Below are positions 1 through 9,573 of a stretch of DNA of 64,000 bases, one piece after another; position 1 is the stretch's first letter; the number at the start of each line of letters is the position of its first letter. Below the pieces are notes generated by a model. The model made no database searches. It worked only from the letters and a program-made list of their open reading frames with translations, and was not told the origin of the DNA. The stretch comes from Teredinibacter purpureus (GTDB taxonomy: Bacteria > Pseudomonadota > Gammaproteobacteria > Pseudomonadales > Cellvibrionaceae). The stretch covers positions 2,063,501 through 2,127,500 of the forward strand of contig NZ_CP060092.1 of the NCBI RefSeq assembly GCF_014217335.1, given 5' to 3'. Made by a program: the position numbers and the translations under genes.

Positions 1-1
1 A

Positions 2-2554
2 CGCAAAGGTTTAGAAAAAGCCGGTGAATATATTTCAGGAAATTTATCGGGTAAAGCCGACCCCATCATTCAGAGTTGCCAGCAGAATTTTACGGTATTA
101 TTTACCGACGGTTATTGGAATGGTTATAGCCCTTCTTCTACGATTGATGACCGAGACGGGGATGGCCGAAAAATTACAGTTGCAGATGTTGCCCGTTATT
201 ATTACGACCACGATTTGGATACAAACTTAAGCGATAATGTTGTGCCTAATGTTGCCGACCCTGCTGAATATCAGCACATGGTAACCTTTCCTGTTGCGTT
301 TGGTGTAACGGGTGACTTAGTGGACACAGACTCCCCAGAAGATGGATGGCCAAACCCCGTGTTAACGGAATCGAATACGTGGGGTGATAACCCCGCCAGT
401 TATAATTCCGGAAAAATCGATGATCTTTGGCATGCCGCTTACAATAGTCGCGGTGAATATGTTGCCGCTCAAACGCCGGAAGAAGTGTTGTCCAGCCTTA
501 CTGCGGCTTTAAGTGAAATTTCTAGCCGAGATGCTGCGTCGGCTTCTGTCGCCACCAGTACCGGCCAAATCTCCTCTAGTACCGCTGTCTTTCAGGCGCA
601 GTTTAACAGCGGTGATTGGTCTGGGCGATTATATTCTTTTCCGTTAAAGGCCGATGACAGTGTCGATATTTTGAACCCCAATTGGCAGGCTGGTACTGTG
701 CTCGATGGATTAAATTTTGATACTGGTCGCGCAATTATTTCTAACAATGGCACTACCGGTATCACGTTTCGTTTTCCCAGTGATTACGCAACGCTAAGCG
801 CATCTGATTTTACCCATGCGCAGTTAAGCGAATTATTGGTAGATGCGCCCTATTCGTTGGCGACTGGAGACACAACAGAAAAAAGTGCAAACCAGGCCTT
901 TGGCGAATCACTTATTAATTATCTCCGAGGTGATAGAAGTAACGAAGGCGTTTCGGCCGGCGATTTTCGGCCACGATCGTCCGTATTGGGTGATATTGTC
1001 GATTCGGACCCTAAATATGTGTCACAACCAAGCTTTTTCTATCCAGAGACACTGGAGTCTTCAAGCTATTCGTCATTTCGTAAAACCCACGAAAATCGAA
1101 AAGCGATGGTGTACGTGGGCGCAAACGACGGGATGTTACACGCGTTCGATGCTGCCAACGGCAAAGAGCTAATGTCTTATGTACCGTCAACGATACTAGG
1201 GGAATTACACGCGCTAACCGATCCGGCCTATTTCCATAAGTTTTTTGTGAATGCGGCGCCTACGATAGTCGACGCGCATTTTTCCGGGAGCTGGCACACC
1301 GTATTGGCGGGCGCTCTTGGGCGTGGTGGCCAAGGGGTATTTGGTCTTGATGTGACCAACCCAGCCGGGTTTAGCGAAGCGAACGCCGCCTCCATATTTT
1401 TGTGGGAATTTGATGACACCGATGATGCAGATATGGGCTATTCCTATAGCGAGCCGTCTATTGCCAAAATGGCAAATGGCAAGTGGGTAGCGGTATTTGG
1501 TAATGGGTACAACAATACTGAAGCCGACGGCGCCGCGAGCACAACAGGGAATTCAGTGCTGTACATTGTTGATCTTGGTACGGGTGCCGTTATTAAAAAA
1601 ATTGATACGGGCGTAGGCAGTGCTACCACGCCCAATGGTATGGCTACGCCGGCGTTAGTCGATGTGGATAACGATTATGTTGTCGATTACATTTATGCCG
1701 GAGATCTATACGGCAATATGTGGAAATTTGATGTAACCGATACAAACAGCACAAACTGGGATGTTGCGTGGGTGAGCGGGACTACGAAAAAGCCGTTATT
1801 TGCAACAGCAACCGGTCAAGCGATAACCACGCGGCCAGCCGTTGGCTTGCATCCAGACGAAGATGGTCAAATGATATATTTCGGTACAGGAAAATATATC
1901 GAGACTGACGATAATAATTCACTGGGTGAACCAGACCAAAGCTTCTACGGTATCTGGGACCAGAACGAGTCAGTCGCAACGGGTTTACCTGTGATATCGA
2001 GCGATCTTTTATTACAAACAATTGATTATGAATTCTCGACCACACTTGAAGGCAATACGTACAACTTGCGCATTACGAGCGATGAGACCATTGATTGGCA
2101 AACACACGAAGGCTGGCGTATCGATTTAGTGAATCGGAATAACTCACCTGTAGACAACCAAGGCGAACGACAAGTGTCGGAAGCAATACTGCGCAACGGA
2201 CGTATTATTTTTCCAACAAACTTACCCAGTGATACCCCGTGTACTCCCGGCGGCACCAGTTGGCTAATGGAGTTAGACGCGCGAGACGGAAGCCGCTTAG
2301 ATGAAACACCGTTCGATCTCAATGGCGATGGCATTTTCAGTGAGCTGGATTACACCTATGGCGTTGAAAGTATTCCTGATGTACCAGCATCGGGCATTCA
2401 ATCGGACGAGGGTATCATTAGTACGCCCGGCATATTGCGAGATAAAAACCGAGAAGTGAAGTATTTAAGTGGTTCAACCGGTGCGATATCCAACTTTTCC
2501 GAAAGTACGGGCGCGCAGAATATTGGTAGACAATCATGGCGAGAGCTGGAGTGA
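2..2554 (+). CDS. pilY1: PilY1-type pilus tip/biogenesis protein, C-terminal part
   Basis: The frame is open from the first bases of the window, so the N-terminus (usually a von Willebrand A region) lies outside. About 850 residues remain. The middle shows a PilY1 beta-propeller: YVGANDGMLHAFDA near nt 1110-1150, and a calcium-loop-like DVDNDYVVD followed by GDLYGNMWKFD near nt 1660-1730. The end has the SWREL motif typical of PilY1. PilY1 is a pilus-tip adhesin and a regulator of extension and retraction of type IV pili. The pilY2-like and pilE genes follow at once, as in the Pseudomonas minor-pilin operon, which supports the call strongly. Confidence 0.93.
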   Translation, partial: RKGLEKAGEYISGNLSGKADPIIQSCQQNFTVLFTDGYWNGYSPSSTIDDRDGDGRKITVADVARYYYDHDLDTNLSDNVVPNVADPAEYQHMVTFPVAFGVTGDLVDTDSPEDGWPNPVLTESNTWGDNPASYNSGKIDDLWHAAYNSRGEYVAAQTPEEVLSSLTAALSEISSRDAASASVATSTGQISSSTAVFQAQFNSGDWSGRLYSFPLKADDSVDILNPNWQAGTVLDGLNFDTGRAIISNNGTTGITFRFPSDYATLSASDFTHAQLSELLVDAPYSLATGDTTEKSANQAFGESLINYLRGDRSNEGVSAGDFRPRSSVLGDIVDSDPKYVSQPSFFYPETLESSSYSSFRKTHENRKAMVYVGANDGMLHAFDAANGKELMSYVPSTILGELHALTDPAYFHKFFVNAAPTIVDAHFSGSWHTVLAGALGRGGQGVFGLDVTNPAGFSEANAASIFLWEFDDTDDADMGYSYSEPSIAKMANGKWVAVFGNGYNNTEADGAASTTGNSVLYIVDLGTGAVIKKIDTGVGSATTPNGMATPALVDVDNDYVVDYIYAGDLYGNMWKFDVTDTNSTNWDVAWVSGTTKKPLFATATGQAITTRPAVGLHPDEDGQMIYFGTGKYIETDDNNSLGEPDQSFYGIWDQNESVATGLPVISSDLLLQTIDYEFSTTLEGNTYNLRITSDETIDWQTHEGWRIDLVNRNNSPVDNQGERQVSEAILRNGRIIFPTNLPSDTPCTPGGTSWLMELDARDGSRLDETPFDLNGDGIFSELDYTYGVESIPDVPASGIQSDEGIISTPGILRDKNREVKYLSGSTGAISNFSESTGAQNIGRQSWRELE

Positions 2555-2559
2555 TAACA

Positions 2560-2865
2560 ATGAAACGATTACTGCTAACCCTAATCATCGCGGTGTCGAG
2601 CACCGCATGGGCGCAAAGTATTTTTACGGGCACCGTTGAAATGGTGCAGCAAGAGGGCGAAAAAATTGTTATTGACGGGAGCGAATACCGCATAACCGGC
2701 GACGCGCTAATTATGATCGGTCACGTAAAGATCAGTCTCGATAGCCTAAGGCCTGGGCATGTCGTTCGTTACCAGCTGGATACCGAAGCAATCGGTAAAC
2801 GAACAATTAAAACGATTGACTTGCAAGTCTCGAAAGACGATGCAGAAAAAATACTTAGCCATTAA
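2560..2865 (+). CDS. pilY2: PilY2-like small exported pilus biogenesis protein
   Basis: A 101-residue protein with a signal peptide (MKRLLLTLIIAVSSTAWA) followed by a small beta-rich domain. The start at 2560 is chosen because it begins the signal peptide; an in-frame ATG 24 nt upstream overlaps pilY1. It lies between pilY1 and pilE, exactly where pilY2 sits in Pseudomonas. The name rests on position and size more than on sequence, since PilY2 proteins are poorly conserved. Probably periplasmic. Confidence 0.7.
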   Translation: MKRLLLTLIIAVSSTAWAQSIFTGTVEMVQQEGEKIVIDGSEYRITGDALIMIGHVKISLDSLRPGHVVRYQLDTEAIGKRTIKTIDLQVSKDDAEKILSH

Positions 2866-2875
2866 GGACGCTTGT

Positions 2876-3289
2876 ATGAATTCCGAAAAAGGCTTCACCA
2901 TTACTGAACTTATGATCGTACTCGTTATTATTGGTGTACTCAGCAGTATCGCAATACCGGCGTATCGTGGCAGTGTACTAAAAACAAATCGTGCAGAAGG
3001 GATTGAAGCGCTGATAGAGGCCGCGCAAAACCAAGAGGTTCTGTATTCTCAAACGAATCGATATTCGACAAATGCAAAGCCGTTTATTCCTGTGGAGGCG
3101 ACTATTACAACGGAAAATGGTTACTATACGATTTCAGTAGCGAATGGCGCCTGTGGTACCAATGCGTGTTATACCGCAACCGCGACCGCTATTAGTACAC
3201 AAGTGCAAGACACTACATGCCTTACCTTGAGCATAGATAACTTAGGCAGTAAAACGTCTACGCCCACGGGAAATTCTTGCTGGCGTTAA
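2876..3289 (+). CDS. pilE: Type IV pilin-like protein PilE (minor pilin)
   Basis: A 137-residue pseudopilin. The leader MNSEKG is followed by FTITELMIVLVIIGVL, the class III prepilin cleavage site (G/F) with Glu at mature position 5 and the hydrophobic assembly helix. The C-terminal half has four cysteines (NGACGTNACY, TTCL, NSCW) that can form the D-region loop. ATG 2876 is used because it gives the short standard leader. It is the last gene of the pilY1-pilY2-pilE series, 10 nt after the previous stop. PilE is a minor pilin processed by PilD that primes pilus assembly. Confidence 0.9.
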   Translation: MNSEKGFTITELMIVLVIIGVLSSIAIPAYRGSVLKTNRAEGIEALIEAAQNQEVLYSQTNRYSTNAKPFIPVEATITTENGYYTISVANGACGTNACYTATATAISTQVQDTTCLTLSIDNLGSKTSTPTGNSCWR

Positions 3290-3354
3290 GGTTTGGGTTT
3301 AGCAGGGTTTTAAACCGTCTTACGGCTATGGAGACAATAGGCTTTAAAACAGCG

Positions 3355-3820
3355 TTACGTTTTCTCTAGAGTGGCTAGCTGCGAATTTTTAAAGTGATGG
3401 TCGGTTGTTATTTCTCTTATGCAAAAGGGTGGCGGTGAAAATTGATGCGCAGCCGCTTCATTGGGAAATTCTGCCTCTAATACCGTTAAGCCATCGAGAG
3501 CGCCGGTGTAAACATCTATATCACATGCTTGGTTGTTAATTATTACGCGATAGCGTTTTTTTTTCAACGCGTTTTGATTGAGTGAAGGGCCAAAGAATAT
3601 TAAAAATATTCTGGCTAATAGGTTCTTCTGTTTCTTCGCGTACCAAGCCGCTACCCATTTTTTGAGTGAGTAGATGCTCGTCACCTATTTTTCTTACCCG
3701 TAATTCATTCTTCCCTTCAATGAATAAATATCCCTGCGAAATAACCTGTAACGATACGCCCTCAAAAATGCCTTCTGGGAGAGTGTCGATTAAAAACTTT
3801 CGTTCAATTTCGTAGTTCAC
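3355..3820 (-). pseudogene. CYTH-domain triphosphate tunnel enzyme, frameshifted
   Basis: The N-terminal frame (3820 down to 3536) begins MNYEIERKFLI, carrying the ExExK signature of CYTH/triphosphate tunnel enzymes, and runs to VEKKT. The rest of the domain (KKRYRVIINNQACDIDVYTGALDGL...LEAEF) is in another frame ending at 3355. The frames meet in a run of nine A on the minus strand (about 3556-3564). With eight A the protein would read VEKKRYRV in one piece. This is therefore a one-base homopolymer insertion: a real pseudogene, a slippage site or a sequencing error. It follows the CHAD gene by 15 nt, and CYTH and CHAD domains are commonly paired in polyphosphate-related proteins. Confidence 0.8.
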
Positions 3821-3835
3821 GGTAATGCTAGCGCT

Positions 3836-4819
3836 CTATAGGTGGGTTAGATCGTTGAAGGCCTGGTGCTCCGCTGGCGAACAGAACGCGGTTAATATCG
3901 GAATAATATTATCTTTTCCAAGATTTTTTTTACGCGTTAGGCTTTCGATAAGAGCGAGGGTTGCCACTCGTTCATTTCGACAGGTTGTTGTGTTAATGCG
4001 TGCCTCAAGAGCGGTCACTTGTACCGAGTAATCATTGAAATCACCTAGAACAGTCTGCAGTGATTTTAGCGTTTCAATCAATGGTTCTATATCACTTCGT
4101 GCAAACAGCTCAGTAAAAAATTCCAGTAGATAACGCAAGCGCTTACAGTCAATACGCAGCTTGTGAATCTCTTCATCCGTGGTATTGTCAGTCATGGTAT
4201 TGGCTTTAGTGTAGATTCGAACGTGGCTTTTGCGTAAAGATTTTTTTGCGGTGAGTAATATTGGCCGCTCAGAATACTTGCTTGCGGTGTGGGTTGTTTG
4301 CAAGCAACGTATTTCGATCTCGTTACAGATTACATCATAGACAGGGTGGCGAATGCTGGCGACCACATTCTGATGCTCGCGTGTGCGTTCTACCTTAATG
4401 TTTCGAAATAACGCATCCATACCCGCTTTATATTGCAACGGTACTAGATTTCGGTATTTTTTTTCATTTAACAAAAAAACATCTAGATCGCGTAGCGCAT
4501 TGGTGGATGACGAAAATTGAGATAAATGTTGCCTAAAATAACGCTCATCGCATGGGGAAAAACACTTTTTAGTGGATTTGAGTAGAGAGCGAAGTTTTCG
4601 AAACGATACGCGGTAACGGTGTAAAAATGTCGTTGCAGCATCGTTCACAATGCCGCTCTCGTGCGCGCGGGCATAGGTGAACTGCGTTTTGACAATAGCG
4701 AGAAGAGAGGCCTGACTCGTGGCCGATGGATGCAAACCGAAGCCATTATCATCCGCACGCGTATTGAGTAGTGGTCGCGTTGTAGGGGTTATTGGAGGCT
4801 CGTGTTTCATTTGGCTCAT
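3836..4819 (-). CDS. CHAD domain protein
   Basis: A 327-residue, charge-rich, helical protein with a CHAD domain: repeated His/Arg/Lys-rich helices such as HRYRVSFRKLRSLLK near residues 70-85 and EEIHKLRIDCKRLRYLLEF near residue 215. CHAD domains bind polyphosphate. The gene lies just upstream of the CYTH gene on the same strand and is probably cotranscribed with it. The start at 4819 gives a poorly conserved Thr/Pro-rich leader of about 30 residues, so translation could begin slightly later. Confidence 0.85.
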   Translation of the reverse strand: MSQMKHEPPITPTTRPLLNTRADDNGFGLHPSATSQASLLAIVKTQFTYARAHESGIVNDAATTFLHRYRVSFRKLRSLLKSTKKCFSPCDERYFRQHLSQFSSSTNALRDLDVFLLNEKKYRNLVPLQYKAGMDALFRNIKVERTREHQNVVASIRHPVYDVICNEIEIRCLQTTHTASKYSERPILLTAKKSLRKSHVRIYTKANTMTDNTTDEEIHKLRIDCKRLRYLLEFFTELFARSDIEPLIETLKSLQTVLGDFNDYSVQVTALEARINTTTCRNERVATLALIESLTRKKNLGKDNIIPILTAFCSPAEHQAFNDLTHL

Positions 4820-5065
4820 AAGGCTATTCTTGGTGTGATTCTGGCCATAGGTGTGCTCTAGTGCCAGCTACTCGAAGACCAGAGGGCAGCGGAGGCTTCC
4901 CCTTAAAACCTTCTGCCTTTAAACTGGCGGCTTTAGCGTTGCCCTCGAGTTGTTTGGAGGGCTATATAGGTAAACAATTATGCCGTGATTACTGTTAAGG
5001 GGTCTACGGTTTGTTGACGGTTTGTGGCGTGAAAATGCCTGCCGAAATCAAAAGAGAGCAAGTTT

Positions 5066-5938
5066 ATGAGAAACGTCGAAGTTGCATTGAAAGTAAAGGC
5101 CAAACTAGGCGAGTGCCCGCGTTGGGACGAGCGTACCCAGCGGCTGTATTGGGTTGATATTAACGCGTGTCAGTTACACCGCTTAGACCCTGCAACAGGG
5201 CGAGATGAATTCATTACTTTCGATGAAGAAATCGGCTGTTTCGCGCTACGAGAAGACGATAAAGGTTTTATAGTGGGCATGAAGTCGGGTTTTCACCTAT
5301 TAGAGGGGTGGTCGCCCGTGCTACACGCAATTATAGACCCAGAAGCCGAACTCGAGCATAACCGTTTTAACGATGGTCGTTGCGATGCCGCCGGGCGTTT
5401 TATTGCGGGATCTGTTTACCCGCCAAAAGATCACGATGGTGCAAACCTGTGGTCGCTGGATACAGACGGCACCACGACTAAACTAGCCGATGGGTTGCTC
5501 ACATCCAATGGTGCTGGGTTTAGCCCAGACAATAAAACGTTCTATTTTTCAGATACCCCTAAGCACGTTATTTATCGCTGCGATTACACCCTTGAAACCG
5601 GCAAAATTGGCAAGCCTACTATTTTTCACCAATTTGAATTTGGCAATGGTCGGCCAGATGGTGCAGCGGTGGATGCAGAAGGTTTTTATTGGACGGCCTT
5701 GTACGAAGGCGGTCGCATCGCGCGTTTAAACCCCGCTGGCGAGATTGTGGAAGAAGTGGCGGTTCCGGCTAAATGCCCAACGATGGTGGCTTTTGGTGGT
5801 GACGATTTAAAAACACTTTACATCACGAGTGTCGGTAATCGCCTACAAGAAGAATTGCAACAGTATCCAAATTCAGGCGCGGTTTTTAAAGTGCGTGTCG
5901 ATGTACCGGGTTTGGTCGAGCATCGCAGCGCGCTTTAA
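5066..5938 (+). CDS. SMP-30/gluconolactonase family lactone hydrolase
   Basis: A 290-residue six-bladed propeller enzyme of the SMP-30/gluconolactonase/LRE family. Family signatures are visible: GECPRWDERTQRLYWVDI at residues 15-33 (metal-ligand Glu), NRFNDGRCDAAGRF near residue 105, TSNGAGFSPD near residue 155 and GRPDGAAVDAEG near residue 205, which supply the metal-binding Glu, Asn and Asp residues. It would hydrolyse a sugar lactone to the acid in the cytoplasm; the actual sugar is not evident. It is a single gene preceded by GAGAGCAAG as a ribosome-binding site, and the last recognisable chromosomal gene before the cassette array. Confidence 0.9.
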   Translation: MRNVEVALKVKAKLGECPRWDERTQRLYWVDINACQLHRLDPATGRDEFITFDEEIGCFALREDDKGFIVGMKSGFHLLEGWSPVLHAIIDPEAELEHNRFNDGRCDAAGRFIAGSVYPPKDHDGANLWSLDTDGTTTKLADGLLTSNGAGFSPDNKTFYFSDTPKHVIYRCDYTLETGKIGKPTIFHQFEFGNGRPDGAAVDAEGFYWTALYEGGRIARLNPAGEIVEEVAVPAKCPTMVAFGGDDLKTLYITSVGNRLQEELQQYPNSGAVFKVRVDVPGLVEHRSAL

Positions 5939-5954
5939 CGAACGGAAAAAAATG

Positions 5955-5983
5955 AGCAGCCATCATTTTTTTTGATGGCTGCT
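5955..5983. terminator. Perfect hairpin after the lactonase gene
   Basis: An 11-bp perfect stem (AGCAGCCATCA / TGATGGCTGCT) with a T8 loop, 16 nt after the lactonase stop. The A-tract lies on the left side, so the classic U-tail would be on a minus-strand transcript; on the plus strand the tail is weak. Confidence 0.45.
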
Positions 5984-7007
5984 ATCTTCCTATATAATTT
6001 CAACGATATTAGGCCATTATCCCTTCGAAAAAATCTCCACGAACCGTTAGGCGACCGGCTAAGCTTCCGTCGGGTTAGAATAATGCTATTGCCAGAGGCT
6101 CTTTCGGCGGCTTATTACATAAAGGTATTAGGAAGCATCATTATACGTTATCAGCAAAAACAGCGACGCACCTTAAAGCGCACGCCCCCCCCTTTATATC
6201 CATAGGAGCAGTGTTAAGTGTGCCCTCATGGTTTAGCCTTAGAGGCCGCTTAGGTTATGCGTCTTCTGGTCATTAAGCACAAGTCGATGCTAGATTTACG
6301 CCGTAAAGAAAATGAATACCAATAAACGGCTTATAATGGTTGGTTTCAAGTGCCACTAGGCTAGCGTTACCTTAACGGCGTACTCTTGCAGCGTGTGCCC
6401 TAGCATTAAGCGACGTTTAGATCGTTTAACGTGTGAGACTCTGCGGTTTAAGTCTTCAATATTCGATGGCGGTGAGTACAAAATACGACATAGGCTCTGA
6501 TATTAATCCAAAATATTTTAGCCAAGAGTAAAATACGGTCTTCAACCTCTGCCTGCGGTACTCATCAGTCAACGTAGCTAATTAGAGACTGTTGCTAATT
6601 CGTCAAGTAATTTACAGTATCCTAAGATGAGGCTAAAAATACCATTTTGGGTGCAATGTAAGTATGGAGGTTGTCTCGCTCGGGTATTGAACGTTGCCGA
6701 AACTCTAATTCAATGCGGAAGGCTTTGGCTAAAAGGCTTTAGAATTTGTCTTGGGAGGAGCGGAGTTGATGTCACAATATTTCGAGTGCGCCCCTGCTTA
6801 GAATAAAGATAGCGCCTGTGATATTTATCACAAAAATACCTATATGAGAGCGATGTATAATAAAAGCCTGTTATGGAGTCGAAAATCACTCTCAATTTAC
6901 GAACTTTCGCGTCGTACTGACATATATCCACGCTGTATAAATACTATTGCTCTATGCCTAGATTTAGGTATATAAGTATAAATGTTGTGGAAATGCGTCT
7001 TAACGAC
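5984..7007. other. Intergenic junction between chromosome and cassette array
   Basis: About 1 kb with no gene I can support. Short frames exist on both strands (for example a Lys/Arg-rich minus-strand stretch at about 6360-6505), but none has a domain, a clear start or a ribosome-binding site. This is where an integron integrase and attI would be expected; I see no integrase motifs. The sequence may be decayed DNA. Confidence 0.5.
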
Positions 7008-7038
7008 GTTGAATAAACTGTTAAATTCTAAGGCAGCT

Positions 7039-7797
7039 ATGAAATACTTTTTATTATTAACTTTGTTCGTATCTCAGCTTACAGTTGCACAGAGTATCGA
7101 TGAAACGCTGAGTGGCTGGGGGCTTTCCAAATACCCGATTGAAAAAATATTGGCTCTAAAAGCAAATGACCTAAAATCATCCAGTGATGATAGAGTTATG
7201 TGGGATCGTCATATCCTTTCAAAGGAAGATGGTAAGCTTAAGCTGCGTATTGAAGATAGTTATCGTTACAATATCGAGTCAAAAATTGACGATGTATTGT
7301 ACTCTTCACAAGATAAAGGGGAGTTCGGTGGCGAATTGGGTGCGACCATCGACGGGGTCTATAAAAAGCTTATGGACGGAAACGTTCGCGAACTAATTCG
7401 ATACGGTAACAGCCTTTATGTGGTTGAGGGGTTAGGTCACCTAGGTTTATCGCGCGGCAGCGTGTATCTAATTGAGGATGTAACTGAGCCAAAAACCCCA
7501 AAAAGAGTTACGCTATTGCCTGAGGCTCCTGCGGCGGCGCTATTATCGGAAAATGGAAATTTGATTATTGCCGGAGACCGTGGAGTCTATTCAATTTCAG
7601 AGGGCTATTTTAGTAGCTTAAATATTTTGTACTGGGATGCATTTTGGTCACGTATATTTTTGTGGGGTCCAACGAGTATCGTGGAATACGAAGGAAAATA
7701 TCTTATTGGTTTACCGCAAGGAGTGGCTGTGCTTGAGGCTTCTATTTATGGCCAACCAAAAATTGCTTTATACATGAAAAAAGAATTTAACAAGTAA
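7039..7797 (+). CDS. Exported protein of unknown function (first cassette)
   Basis: A 252-residue protein with a clear signal peptide (MKYFLLLTLFVSQLTVAQS); ATG 7039 is chosen for that reason over one 57 nt upstream. The mature part has propeller-like stretches (LIIAGDRGVYSIS, YLIGLPQGVAVLEAS), so a beta-propeller is possible but not shown. The last codons overlap the left core of its attC. It is the first gene of the array and may have a promoter in the upstream junction. Function unknown. Confidence 0.7.
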   Translation: MKYFLLLTLFVSQLTVAQSIDETLSGWGLSKYPIEKILALKANDLKSSSDDRVMWDRHILSKEDGKLKLRIEDSYRYNIESKIDDVLYSSQDKGEFGGELGATIDGVYKKLMDGNVRELIRYGNSLYVVEGLGHLGLSRGSVYLIEDVTEPKTPKRVTLLPEAPAAALLSENGNLIIAGDRGVYSISEGYFSSLNILYWDAFWSRIFLWGPTSIVEYEGKYLIGLPQGVAVLEASIYGQPKIALYMKKEFNK

Positions 7798-7843
7798 AGC
7801 CAGCAGGACGCCGCAAGCGGCGCCGCTGCTTTAGGCGTTAGGC
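7785..7843 (+). repeat. attC, cassette 1
   Basis: 59 bp; left core ATTTAAC lies inside the end of the gene, right core GTTAGGC. Short arms around a GGCGCC-rich hairpin. Confidence 0.8.
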
Positions 7844-7853
7844 ATCAATAGCT

Positions 7854-8240
7854 ATGAGCTGGGAATCACATCCATATAAAAACCGAAAGAACTTAATTGA
7901 GCTTGTGTTCCAATACCCTGTATGGATTATTCTTTATGGGTCAGGCCTCATATTTCCCTTTGTCGGATTTACGTGGCTAATCTATGGTTTGGGCTGGTAC
8001 ATAAGCCCAAAGTTATATCCTCTGCCTCATTCGGCCTTGTTTGAATTAATTGCCGAATATTTAATTTGGGTAAGAACGAGCTCTAATTACTCGTATCTAA
8101 AGAAGAAATTAATCATAGTTATATTGTCAATGGTATGTGTTGTTGTCATTCCATTGGTGTTTATTTTTTACTTTCAGTTTCTTTTTGGCTTGTGGTTCGG
8201 AGATCAATTGTATTGGTACAAACAGTTAGTAGGAGGTTAA
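7854..8240 (+). CDS. Integral membrane protein, unknown
   Basis: 128 residues with three hydrophobic segments (about residues 22-52 in one or two passes, and 86-112). It starts 10 nt after the preceding right core. No family recognised. A basic loop (YSYLKKK) precedes the last segment. Probably inner membrane. Confidence 0.65.
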   Translation: MSWESHPYKNRKNLIELVFQYPVWIILYGSGLIFPFVGFTWLIYGLGWYISPKLYPLPHSALFELIAEYLIWVRTSSNYSYLKKKLIIVILSMVCVVVIPLVFIFYFQFLFGLWFGDQLYWYKQLVGG

Positions 8241-8241
8241 T

Positions 8242-8370
8242 GCCTAACAATGCCCATCAGGCTCGCCCGCAAGCGGGCTGGACCTCCGTTTCGGCGCTTG
8301 TTTTGCGGTTGTCGCTTACGCTACCGCAAAACATTCGCCTCCACTGCGGCCCCTGTGGGCGGCGTTAGGT
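8242..8370 (+). repeat. attC, cassette 2
   Basis: 129 bp; GCCTAAC ... GTTAGGT; contains the GGACCTCCGTTTCGG arm seen in several sites here. Confidence 0.88.
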
Positions 8371-8374
8371 ATCT

Positions 8375-8872
8375 ATGATAAATATCCTTGAACTTCAACC
8401 AGACGATAATGAACACTATAGAAGACTGTGGCTGTCTGGAATTACAGAACATCCAGAGTTTTTCCGCATCGCCCTTGAAGATGATCCAGATCCTATAATT
8501 CCTACAAAATTTAATTCATTTAGTTTTACATTAGGAGCTTTCTTTGAAAATAACTTGGTTGGAGTGGTAAGTTTTGAGCGTGACCCTCGCTATAAATTAC
8601 TTCATAAAGCACTAATTTTTCGCATGTTTGTTCATCCTACTGCTGCAGGTCAAGGTATTGGTAAAGCTCTACTTCAAAGAGTTTTATCAATTGCAGCAAA
8701 ATTGCCTGAGCTAAGGTATTTGTATTTAACTGTACTTGCTTCTAATGAGCGGGCAATAGGACTTTACTCATCTTTAAATTTTAAAGAGTTTGCTCGTGAA
8801 ATTGGTGGCGTTAATATAAGTGGGCACTTCATTGATGAATTACAAATGGCTCATCAGCTGGCCAATACCTAA
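8375..8872 (+). CDS. GNAT family N-acetyltransferase
   Basis: 165 residues with a GNAT fold. The acetyl-CoA-binding motif A is visible as FVHPTAAGQGIGKALLQRVLS near residues 89-110 (Q-x-x-G-x-G/A), followed by LYLTVLASNERAIGLYSSLNFKEFAR, the motif B region. It would transfer an acetyl group to an amine on a small molecule or protein; the substrate is not evident. The C-terminal residues overlap the attC left core. GNAT genes are common cargo of chromosomal integrons. Confidence 0.9.
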   Translation: MINILELQPDDNEHYRRLWLSGITEHPEFFRIALEDDPDPIIPTKFNSFSFTLGAFFENNLVGVVSFERDPRYKLLHKALIFRMFVHPTAAGQGIGKALLQRVLSIAAKLPELRYLYLTVLASNERAIGLYSSLNFKEFAREIGGVNISGHFIDELQMAHQLANT

Positions 8873-9007
8873 CAAGTCGTTGCAGCACCGCTCCGGCACT
8901 TCGTGCCTGCGCTGGACAGTTTTTAAGTCGCGGTTTTGTGGTTTTGCTGCGCAAAAGTGTTCCACAAAACCACAACTTAAAAACTGCCGCTGAACTCGGC
9001 GTTATGG
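8867..9007 (+). repeat. attC, cassette 3
   Basis: 141 bp; ACCTAAC ... GTTATGG; long inverted arms (CAGTTTTTAAGTCG). Closely related to the site at 39615-39748, which serves a different gene. Confidence 0.88.
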
Positions 9008-9014
9008 CTCTAGT

Positions 9015-9443
9015 ATGAAGAATTTACTATTTATAATCGTCGCTTTTTTTTCTCATGGCTCTTATTCGGAAGAGCTTCGATTGGGCGATTTTACTCTTTC
9101 GATGAGTAAAGATCAGATTCTCGATAAAAAAGGGGAGCCTATCGAAAGAATCGAGCAGGCAGATTTGATAACTGACATATTCAAATACATAGATATAGAT
9201 TTTTATTTTTCAGGCGAAAGTTTGATTGGTGCATACTCAGAAAAAGAAGGTGTGTGTGCCAACAACAATATATGCGTTGGCGTTAGGATGGGATCAGCTA
9301 GTGAGGTGTGGGGTAAAGCTTACCCTAAAATTATGCAGGGAAAAGAATATTTGGAATTCTATAAACCTGGTGAATTCAGTTGTTGGTATCGTATTGGTGG
9401 TAAAGATAAAATTAAGAGTATTGAAATTGCCTGCCAGCCATAA
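9015..9443 (+). CDS. Exported protein, unknown (copy 1)
   Basis: 142 residues; signal peptide MKNLLFIIVAFFSHGSYS, then a small domain with four cysteines. No family recognised. The whole cassette, including the GTTATGGCTCTAGT leader and attC, recurs at 15113-15541 with an identical protein, and the copies part at the right core of the attC. Probably periplasmic. Confidence 0.75.
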   Translation: MKNLLFIIVAFFSHGSYSEELRLGDFTLSMSKDQILDKKGEPIERIEQADLITDIFKYIDIDFYFSGESLIGAYSEKEGVCANNNICVGVRMGSASEVWGKAYPKIMQGKEYLEFYKPGEFSCWYRIGGKDKIKSIEIACQP

Positions 9444-9551
9444 CAAGGCGTGCCAGCTGACATTTTGGTCGGCGCTTCGTTTTGTGTATGGCTACGCCAT
9501 GTTACACAAAACTTCACACCAACCAAAATGCAGCTGCACTTAGCGTTACAC
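9438..9551 (+). repeat. attC, cassette 4
   Basis: 114 bp; CCATAAC ... GTTACAC. The same arm sequence (GTGCCAGCTGACATTTTGG) also follows the genes ending at 13431 and 15541. Confidence 0.9.
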
Positions 9552-9573
9552 GTAAAAGGAAGTATGAGGTTAT

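Noticed and set aside
24..230. A small plus-strand membrane protein at the left edge
   Set aside because: It is an alternative frame of the pilY1 reading frame, which is open from base 2 and codes for recognisable PilY1 sequence.
6360..6505. A short Lys/Arg-rich minus-strand frame in the chromosome-array junction as an integrase remnant
   Set aside because: It has no catalytic patches and no similarity that I can name; it may be chance.
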